From positions 1 through 32,498 of the forward strand of contig JABDGZ010000019.1 of assembly GCA_013285735.1 (NCBI GenBank): a stretch of DNA of 32,498 nucleotides, read 5' to 3'. Below, piece by piece: positions 30,191-32,498 of the stretch. The position numbers were made by a program, and so were the translations under genes. The notes under the pieces were generated by a model, which had not been told where the DNA came from, made no database searches, and saw only the letters and a program-made list of their open reading frames with translations. Numbering within the stretch: position 1 is the stretch's first letter; every line of letters starts with the position of its first letter. The DNA comes from Candidatus Omnitrophota bacterium. GTDB lineage: Bacteria; Omnitrophota; Gorgyraeia; Zapsychrales; Fredricksoniimonadaceae.

Positions 30191-32374
30191 TTATGCTGCC
30201 ATCTGCTGAACTTCTCCACTATTCATCCCTAAAAACGTGGGTAAACTTTTCAAAGGATAAATATAGAAAACCTGCGCTGTAAGGCCAGATCCTGTCGTGA
30301 TGCTCGTAGTAAGAGCTGTATCAGTCGCAAAGGTGATCGTCCCACCCTGATTGCGCACATCTAATGGTGTGGAGCTTCTTGTTAAATCGATACCACCGTC
30401 CGCTGGCTCAATGGAGCTGTTTACCGCGGCAAGATTTGACAATACCTCATGCGTAGAGTCAGGAGTGACCGTTGCCACAACATTCGCCTGACCACTTGCA
30501 TTTTGAACAACGAGAATAGCCGTCTGTATGGCCTGACTTTCAACCGGAGTCAAACCTGATGTAGGCACAGCCTGTAACTGCCCTAATAATGGTTGCCCAT
30601 AATTTTGCCAATCTGTAACACCTTCTGCAGCAAATGCACCAGCAAATACTTGATATAGAATTGGAGTAGGACCTGGAATAAAGGCTAACGTCACAACTCC
30701 TTGTTCCAGATGAACTGCCGGTATTGGAGTAGCAAAATTCATAGCTACATATTGGGAGTCTGGAAAGAACACAACTCCATCCGCAACACCATTAGCCTTA
30801 ATAAAAACAGGTTTATCAGCATCGGGAATCTTTCCATTCGTCAAAATTTGATTCTGGGCAGCGGTTAATTGTGCCAACCCTGGTGTCGTAAATCCTGCTG
30901 AAGGACGTCCTGCCACTTGCTTATCATCCTGTAGGGCCTGTACCACGCTTAACTCGGCCGCAGTCGCTGCAGGTGTGCCGAACGCTAATGCTTGGCCATT
31001 CACATTAATCGCACTTGCACCATAATTAAAGGTGTAATTATTTGTTTGTGATGTATTAGGATCTGTGACACTCATGCTCAAAGGACTAAATGAGTTGATG
31101 ATATTGCTCTTATACCCGCCAATGTAAACACCTGTGGGGGCTTTGGTAGTAGTACCCCCACCACTGCCAGCGCACCCTACCATCAGTACTGCAAGCCCAA
31201 CTCCTAATCCTGCAATAGTGTTCCTAATGGAACTACCCATCATGCGATCATTCAAAACATATATATTTCTTGGCATGCCATTTACTGTAAACCCACCAGC
31301 AAAATACTTGCGAGGAATAATCTCGCTAGTAGCCGAATCTTTTTCTTCACTGATAATATTAAAAGCACCTTTCTTATAGGCTTGTACATATTGCTGCCAG
31401 ATCTTCGCTGCAGCAGCCTTATCCGCTACATTCACGCCTGCCACCTTGCCGCGATTGACATAGGCTGAGGATAGAATACTTCCTTGCATCCGTTCCTTAT
31501 ACCACATGGCTAAAATGATTGAACTATACACCTGACGCAAGGGGGCAAAATTGGCACCTGTATTGACCTCTTTTTCCAACATCGGAATAATGATCTGGCG
31601 CGTAATATCTCTGGATAACTTTTGTGCTGCTGTTAAAGTACCCAACTGAACAGCACCAACAGCAACAGCCTGCGCGTGTTTCTGAGTGGCAATATAATCT
31701 GATTCCAGCATAACCTTCAAACTGGATTGCACCACAAAGGCGGTGGCCTCATTATTACCCAACTTCTCATAAATAACAGCCTTATCTGGCATGATCCATA
31801 CTTTATTAAAAGTATTCACCGGAATCTGTGTCGTTCCGAACTGTTTTTGAGCCTGTGCATATATACTAGCCCAAAACTTTTTACCAGACTCACCTTGGGG
31901 GAACATCAAAGAAGCAGTGATCTGTTTGAGCAAATAATCCTGGCCCAAAAGATCGCGGCCCATTTCAGTCTGGCCAAATTTTTCGGAAATAACACGATTT
32001 TTTTCATAAGGAGAAAGATTGACCCAAATTTCACTGTCAGGCACTGTTAATGTCGTCAAAAAATATTTGAGAAGACGATTGGATGTTTCCTTAAGGCTGG
32101 CCTGAACTACGGGATCAATCTTGCCACTCAACATGGCTGCACGACCCTTATCACCAGGGTCTAAAATAAAATTAAAATTAAGCGGGTCATTGGTAAAAAC
32201 TTTGATACCACGCAAGACCGGTGGATTAATTGGATTTGAAAGCGCCACCATTGTCCCAGGTGCTGGGAGCGGAGCTAAATCTTTGCCCATTAATGACTGC
32301 GCATATGACGGGGACACAATGCTGGTGAAGATAAAGCTGGTACAAATCAAAAACGATAAAATTCTTCTGAACAT
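30191..32374 (-). CDS. Large exported protein of the Omnitrophota-type family with internal lipoprotein signal
   Basis: The protein has 727 residues. ATG 32374 has AGGAGG 6 bases upstream. A signal peptide (MFRRILSFLICTSFIFTSIV, cleavage near SYA-QS) leads into a conserved block (about 30-375): LPAPGTMVALSNPINPP, VNLSPYEKNRVIS, GQTEMGRDLLGQDYLLKQIT, TTQIPVNTFNKVWIMPDKAV, SSLKVMLESDYIA, and PRKYFAGGF. Residues 378-401 form a second signal-like stretch ending in the lipobox LMVGC (Cys401), then GSGGGTTTK. A Thr/Asn/Ala-rich middle (about 405-655) follows. The end GGIDLT, LDVRNQGGTITF, YPLKSLPTFLG again matches the family. I recall this block pattern as abundant in Omnitrophota genomes; function is unknown. 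The gene stands alone: motif copy C upstream, hairpin terminator downstream. Confidence 0.8.
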   Translation of the reverse strand: MFRRILSFLICTSFIFTSIVSPSYAQSLMGKDLAPLPAPGTMVALSNPINPPVLRGIKVFTNDPLNFNFILDPGDKGRAAMLSGKIDPVVQASLKETSNRLLKYFLTTLTVPDSEIWVNLSPYEKNRVISEKFGQTEMGRDLLGQDYLLKQITASLMFPQGESGKKFWASIYAQAQKQFGTTQIPVNTFNKVWIMPDKAVIYEKLGNNEATAFVVQSSLKVMLESDYIATQKHAQAVAVGAVQLGTLTAAQKLSRDITRQIIIPMLEKEVNTGANFAPLRQVYSSIILAMWYKERMQGSILSSAYVNRGKVAGVNVADKAAAAKIWQQYVQAYKKGAFNIISEEKDSATSEIIPRKYFAGGFTVNGMPRNIYVLNDRMMGSSIRNTIAGLGVGLAVLMVGCAGSGGGTTTKAPTGVYIGGYKSNIINSFSPLSMSVTDPNTSQTNNYTFNYGASAINVNGQALAFGTPAATAAELSVVQALQDDKQVAGRPSAGFTTPGLAQLTAAQNQILTNGKIPDADKPVFIKANGVADGVVFFPDSQYVAMNFATPIPAVHLEQGVVTLAFIPGPTPILYQVFAGAFAAEGVTDWQNYGQPLLGQLQAVPTSGLTPVESQAIQTAILVVQNASGQANVVATVTPDSTHEVLSNLAAVNSSIEPADGGIDLTRSSTPLDVRNQGGTITFATDTALTTSITTGSGLTAQVFYIYPLKSLPTFLGMNSGEVQQMAA

Positions 32375-32461
32375 ATACTGCCTCCTGGATGTACTTTTTT
32401 ATTAAATTTTTTTGAAATGGAACCAATGTTCCTATGGGTAAGATATACAGTGGGGGAAGAA

Positions 32462-32484
32462 GAATCAATTATACCAAGGTTTAA
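32462..32484 (-). promoter_or_regulatory. Shared promoter-overlapping motif, copy C
   Basis: Plus strand: GAATCAAT, TAT, ACCAAGGT, T, TAA, then TAG. On the minus strand CCTTGG is followed by a perfect TATAAT (32473..32468), 93 bases before ATG 32374. A 7-base inverted repeat (GGTTTAA at 32478-32484 and TTAAACC at 32491-32497) flanks the upstream side and could be part of an operator. Confidence 0.6.
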
Positions 32485-32498
32485 TAGGTGTTAAACCC

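Noticed and set aside
32226-32468. 80-codon minus-strand frame over the leader and start of the 30191 gene
   Set aside because: It overlaps the signal peptide region of a clear gene in another frame and shows no homology or ribosome site.
1-32498. CRISPR arrays, tRNA, rRNA, transposase, prophage or integron features
   Set aside because: I looked for short regular repeats, cloverleaf sequences and recombinase motifs and saw none; the only dispersed-type repeat is the palindrome at 25115-25145.

Overview
The window looks like a piece of chromosome from a diderm (Gram-negative type) bacterium. It carries a retrograde phospholipid transport (Mla/Pqi-type) operon, an outer-membrane autotransporter, an ABC-transport auxiliary lipoprotein and many Sec signal peptides. 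The best taxonomic clue is the 727-residue exported protein at 30191..32374. Its N-terminal block (LPAPGTMVALSNP, VNLSPYEKNR, GQTEMGRDLL, TTQIPVNTFNKVW) and C-terminal block (GGIDLT, LDVRNQGG) match, from memory, a large exported family typical of Candidatus Omnitrophota (OP3). That placement is recalled knowledge and was not searched. Base composition is moderately AT-rich and there are no rRNA, tRNA, CRISPR, phage or transposase genes. Coding density is very high, with no gene-free stretch above 200 bases.

Layout. 1..144 is the start of a phospholipase D-like secreted nuclease that runs off the left edge. 259..1746 is a membrane GAF/HD-GYP protein, a likely cyclic-di-GMP phosphodiesterase. 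4961..1739 (minus) is a tightly packed six-gene operon in which five of the six products are exported, including a zinc-metalloprotease-like protein. 5063..8204 (plus) holds recQ and then a GspA-like ATPase/GspB-like pair. 9787..8201 (minus) is a TMTC-like multi-pass membrane protein with TPRs. 15330..9910 (minus) is an envelope unit: autotransporter, MlaE-like permease with a fused STAS-like domain, MlaF-like ATPase, MlaD-like MCE protein and PqiC-like lipoprotein.

29999..15413 (minus) is a nine-gene run of 14.6 kb in which the largest gap is 23 bases. It begins with a DUF883/YqjD-like protein and a two-TM protein. Next come three envelope enzymes: a GtrA-glycosidase fusion, an acyltransferase carrying an ACP-like domain and the lid domain of an acyl-adenylate ligase, and a GT4 glycosyltransferase. 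It ends with four signalling genes: a PASx3-GAF-HisKA-HATPase-RECx3 hybrid kinase, a CheR methyltransferase, a REC-histidine kinase and a GAF-linked PTS enzyme I. 32374..30191 is the hallmark exported protein with its own terminator.

The most notable signal is a motif (GAATCAAT, three variable bases, ACCWAGGT, one variable base, TAA on the plus strand). It occurs once upstream of each of three minus-strand units: autotransporter/Mla, the nine-gene envelope/signalling run, and the hallmark protein. It overlaps the expected -10 position of each and suggests a shared envelope regulon. In contrast, recQ, the GspA-like gene and the PLD-like gene have ordinary TATAAT boxes only 8-9 bases before the start codon, which suggests leaderless or nearly leaderless transcripts.
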